DNA from: an uncultured Chitinophagaceae bacterium
GTDB taxonomy: Bacteria; Bacteroidota; Bacteroidia; Chitinophagales; Chitinophagaceae
Direction of reading: 5' to 3'
DNA: 64,000 nt
Assembly: GCA_937873715.1 (NCBI GenBank)
Contig: CALMYJ010000005.1
Coordinates: 355,740-419,739, forward strand
Part shown: piece by piece, positions 61,695-64,000 of the stretch
How the letters are laid out: the number at the start of each line of letters is the position of its first letter
Position numbering within the stretch: position 1 is the stretch's first letter
Notes under the pieces: generated by a model
What the model was told of the DNA's origin: nothing
The model's input: the letters and a program-made list of their open reading frames with translations, nothing else
Databases searched by the model: none
Program-made: the position numbers and the translations under genes

Positions 61695-63020
61695 ATGGGT
61701 GTTATTAAGGACGGTTTTAAAGCCAAGGCAGATAAAGCCGGAGCAGAGCTAAAAGAATTGCTCAAGCAGCATGGCAGCAAAAAAATTGGTGAAGTAAATT
61801 TAAGCCAGATATACCAGGGTATGAGGGGGATAACCGGGCTTGTTACTGAAACATCATTGTTAGATGCCCAGGAAGGTATTCGCTTTCGTGGATACACAAT
61901 CCCCGAACTACAGGAAAAATTACCTAAAGCACCTGGAGGCTCGGAGCCCCTGCCCGAAGGTTTATTTTACCTGATGCTTATGGGAGAGTTGCCTACCGAA
62001 GAAAATGTAACACACCTTACATCGGTATGGCAGCGCAGGAGCCATGTACCCAGCCATGTTTTTAATACCATTGAAGCATTACCCGTTACGGCACATCCTA
62101 TGACGCAATTTGTAGTAGCTGTAATGGCCTTACAAACCGAAAGTACTTTTGCCAGCCGTTATGCCGAGGGGATGAGCAAAAAGGATTATTGGGAAGCTGT
62201 ATTCGATGATTCGATGGATTTGATAGCAAGATTACCCCGTGTGGCTGCGTATATATATCGCCGTAAATATAAAGATGGCAAACACATACAGCCCAATGGA
62301 TTGCTCGACTGGTCGGGTAACCTGGCCCATATGCTTGGGTACGAGGATGAAGGTTTTAAGGAATTGATGCGGTTGTACATGACCATACATGCTGATCATG
62401 AGGGTGGTAATGTATCGGCACACACCACACATCTTGTAGGCTCTGCCTTAAGCGATCCTTATCTTTCATTTGCTGCTGGTATGAATGGCCTTGCCGGGCC
62501 TTTACACGGGCTTGCCAACCAGGAAGTGATTAAATGGATTTTTGAAATGCAGGAACAACTGGGGGTGCAGGAACCATCAAAAGAGCAGATATCGGAATAT
62601 GTGAAGAAAACCCTTAGTGAAGGGAAGGTAGTACCGGGTTACGGGCATGCTGTACTTCGCAAAACAGACCCACGCTTTACTGCACAGATGGAATTTGGTA
62701 AAAAACACCTGCCCAACGATCCGTTGGTTAAAACCGTTTGGAATATTTACGAAACCGTGCCACCAATTTTACAGGGCCTGGGTAAAGTAAAAAACCCCTG
62801 GCCTAATGTAGATGCCCATAGCGGCGCCCTGCTGGTGCATTATGGTATGGTGGAATATGATTTTTATACGGTGTTATTTGCGGTATCAAGGTCATTAGGG
62901 GTGCTGGCCAGTCTTTGTTGGGACAGGGCCCTTGGCCTGCCCATTGAAAGGCCCAAATCAGTTACCACCGAACTGGTAAAACAGTGGCTTGATGGTAAAG
63001 GCGAAATATGGGGCGATTAA
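61695..63020 (+). CDS. gltA: Citrate synthase, eukaryotic/mitochondrial-like type
   Basis: 441 residues. Motifs [26 protein letters not shown] with catalytic His271, and [13 protein letters not shown] with His318 are closer to mitochondrial citrate synthases than to the E. coli hexameric type. The N-terminus also has the organelle-like [17 protein letters not shown] stretch. First step of the TCA cycle. ATG 61695 is chosen because the upstream extension is unrelated. Followed by a terminator. Confidence 0.93.
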   Translation: MGVIKDGFKAKADKAGAELKELLKQHGSKKIGEVNLSQIYQGMRGITGLVTETSLLDAQEGIRFRGYTIPELQEKLPKAPGGSEPLPEGLFYLMLMGELPTEENVTHLTSVWQRRSHVPSHVFNTIEALPVTAHPMTQFVVAVMALQTESTFASRYAEGMSKKDYWEAVFDDSMDLIARLPRVAAYIYRRKYKDGKHIQPNGLLDWSGNLAHMLGYEDEGFKELMRLYMTIHADHEGGNVSAHTTHLVGSALSDPYLSFAAGMNGLAGPLHGLANQEVIKWIFEMQEQLGVQEPSKEQISEYVKKTLSEGKVVPGYGHAVLRKTDPRFTAQMEFGKKHLPNDPLVKTVWNIYETVPPILQGLGKVKNPWPNVDAHSGALLVHYGMVEYDFYTVLFAVSRSLGVLASLCWDRALGLPIERPKSVTTELVKQWLDGKGEIWGD

Positions 63021-63057
63021 ATAAGCTAATTATTTTATTTTTATAATTGTACTACAG

Positions 63058-63085
63058 GCCCCGGACAAACCGGGGCTTGCCTTTT
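63058..63085 (+). terminator. Terminator after citrate synthase
   Basis: GCCCCGG (63058-63064) and CCGGGGC (63070-63076) form a 7-bp stem with a 5-base loop, followed by a weaker T-rich tail. Confidence 0.75.
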
Positions 63086-63104
63086 AAAGTTTTAAATTTT
63101 TACC

Positions 63105-63863
63105 GTGAAAAAATTATTACTGATTGTATTTGTTACCGGAAGCATACTGCCGGTATTGGCACAGGTGAAAAAAAGCAGCCTGCCTGCTAAGGGTAATACA
63201 CATATGAAGGCTTATGAACAGGCAATGCAATGCGGCGATGCCAATATGGCTAGCATTGCCCTTAATTATTATATTGCCGAGCAGGGCTATAATACGGTGT
63301 ATGCCGATACACTGGCTATGCTATACCTGCAGCAAGGGGCTTATATGCCAGCTTATTATTGGGCCAATAAGCGGCTTGAAATTAAAAAGGACGATGCAGC
63401 ATTACTTGAAATTAAAGGAATGAGCCTGGATAAAATGGGCAGGCCAAGGGAAGCCATTGAATTGTTTGAAAAACTTTTTACTACCACCAACAATCCATTT
63501 CATGCGTATAAATTGATGGAGTTGCAGTATAGTATTAAGCGGCTTGCCGAGTGCCTTGCTACTGCACAAAGAGCAGAAAAATTGCCGTACAAACCCGAAT
63601 ACATGGTTACTTATGCAGCGGGGGAGTACACTGGCCGTACTTACCTGCAGGCAGGGGTATATAATATTTATGGATTGGTATTGTATGATTTGGATAAAAA
63701 AGCTGAGGCAAAAAATTATTTTGAAAAAGCACTTGCACTCGATTCCACTTTTCAACTGGCTAAGCAAAATCTCGAAACCCTGCAGGCGCTTTCGCTGCTG
63801 CCTGGCAAGGGGTTGCCGGTAACTACAGGTGCACAATCTTCCCCGGCCAAATTGGAAAATTAA
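63105..63863 (+). CDS. Exported TPR-like protein
   Basis: 252 residues. Starts with GTG; KKLLLIVFVTGSILPVLAQ is a clear signal peptide. TPR-like helices follow, for example LLEIKGMSLDKMGRPREAIELFEKLF and VLYDLDKKAEAKNYFEKALALDSTFQ. A tail rich in Gly/Pro/Ser follows. Periplasmic scaffold of unknown role. Confidence 0.75.
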   Translation: MKKLLLIVFVTGSILPVLAQVKKSSLPAKGNTHMKAYEQAMQCGDANMASIALNYYIAEQGYNTVYADTLAMLYLQQGAYMPAYYWANKRLEIKKDDAALLEIKGMSLDKMGRPREAIELFEKLFTTTNNPFHAYKLMELQYSIKRLAECLATAQRAEKLPYKPEYMVTYAAGEYTGRTYLQAGVYNIYGLVLYDLDKKAEAKNYFEKALALDSTFQLAKQNLETLQALSLLPGKGLPVTTGAQSSPAKLEN

Positions 63864-63870
63864 ATTTGAT

Positions 63871-63901
63871 TTTGTACGAATAAGTAATGCCTCTATATTT
63901 G
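63871..63901 (+). promoter_or_regulatory. Promoter in front of the tRNA-like sequence
   Basis: TTTG (63871-63874) and TATATTTG (63894-63901) match the consensus with a 19-base spacer, placing a start about 10 bases before the tRNA-like 5' end. Confidence 0.55.
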
Positions 63902-63919
63902 CAATCCGTTTTTGAAAAG

Positions 63920-63974
63920 GGGGAATTAGCTCAGTTGGCTAGAGTGTCCCGCCTGGAAGCGGGAAGGTCACCGG
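63920..63974 (+). pseudogene. Broken tRNA-like sequence (5' two thirds)
   Basis: Acceptor-like GGGGAAT, TA, a D-arm GCTC-AGTTGGCTA-GAGT, an anticodon-type stem CCCGC/GCGGG and AAGGTCACCGG, the beginning of a variable/T-arm, are all tRNA-like. The loop CTGGAA has only six bases, one short of normal. After ACCGG the expected TTCGAGT T-loop and 3' acceptor strand are absent and a reading frame starts. It is therefore a tRNA fragment or mimic, not a complete tRNA. The remainder is outside the window. Confidence 0.6.
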
Positions 63975-63978
63975 AGTA

Positions 63979-64000
63979 ATGATGGAAAAGTTCTACATAA
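63979..64000 (+). CDS. Truncated reading frame, possible GIY-YIG nuclease
   Basis: Only the start is in the window: ATG at 63979, coding MMEKFYI before the edge. The peptide resembles the N-terminus of small GIY-YIG (URI-type) endonucleases of Bacteroidota, which from memory begin similarly and often lie beside tRNA-like sequence. Seven residues cannot prove this. Confidence 0.35.

Noticed and set aside
63920..64000. Annotation as an intact tRNA (Ser/Gly/Asp)
   Set aside because: The anticodon loop has six bases and the T-arm and 3' acceptor strand are missing, so no isotype can be called.

Overview
The window is ordinary chromosome from a Bacteroidota bacterium, most likely a member of the Chitinophagaceae or a close relative. 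The assignment rests on several lineage marks read from the sequence: a short primary sigma factor, TAnnTTTG-type minus-7 promoter boxes, a rpmB-rpmG-DUF4295-ftsY cluster, a DAHP synthase/chorismate mutase fusion, a type IX secretion (T9SS) sorting domain on a secreted protease, and many signal-peptide proteins without Shine-Dalgarno leaders. No rRNA, CRISPR array, prophage or complete insertion sequence was seen.

Layout. 0.2-4.8 kb: a shikimate operon (DAHP synthase/chorismate mutase, aroB, aroA, aroC). 5-8 kb, minus strand: GNAT acetyltransferase and Nudix hydrolase (overlapping), CorA, DapF. 8.2-11 kb: tRNA-Cys, a small membrane protein, glnS and an unlisted 53-residue membrane protein. 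11-13.8 kb, minus strand: CvfB-like S1 protein, FtsY, DUF4295, L33, L28. 13.8-20.3 kb: transporters (DMT, APC, DAACS, DedA, MFS). 20.3-23.1 kb: DUF922, threonine aldolase, primary sigma factor. 23.2-31.5 kb: secreted reprolysin-like metalloprotease, TrxB, FolB, TPR protein, M1 peptidase, ABC-F ATPase. 31.7-45.5 kb: small outer-membrane-type protein, GtrA protein, a 1727-residue beta-propeller/IPT surface protein, Smc, VOC protein, an unknown secreted protein and an M43 protease with a T9SS tail. 45.5-50.1 kb: FAD oxidoreductase, DUF4197, SnoaL-like protein, M49 peptidase and a small basic secreted protein. 50.2-54.5 kb: dnaG and the rplKAJL ribosomal protein operon. 54.7-63.9 kb: M13 peptidase, RsmG, TPR proteins, a WD40-like propeller protein, PyrG and citrate synthase. 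The right edge holds a broken tRNA-like sequence running directly into a truncated reading frame.

How the parts relate. Most genes are housekeeping. The accessory signal is a set of secreted proteins: a metalloprotease, an M43 protease, an M1 peptidase, M13 and M49 lipoprotein peptidases, the giant propeller protein and a 437-residue unknown. Three of them share one small C-terminal-region module (W...NW.C..P...TDV.I), and two also share an Ig-like domain before it, which points to a common export or surface system. Intergenic DNA around 41.6-43.9 kb carries repeated cloverleaf-like palindromes. Other structured palindromes lie after aroC and in the rplK leader. The most unusual items are the tRNA-like/possible GIY-YIG junction at the right edge, the dispersed cloverleaf repeat, the three-times-seven blade architecture of the giant protein, and the shared secretion-associated module.
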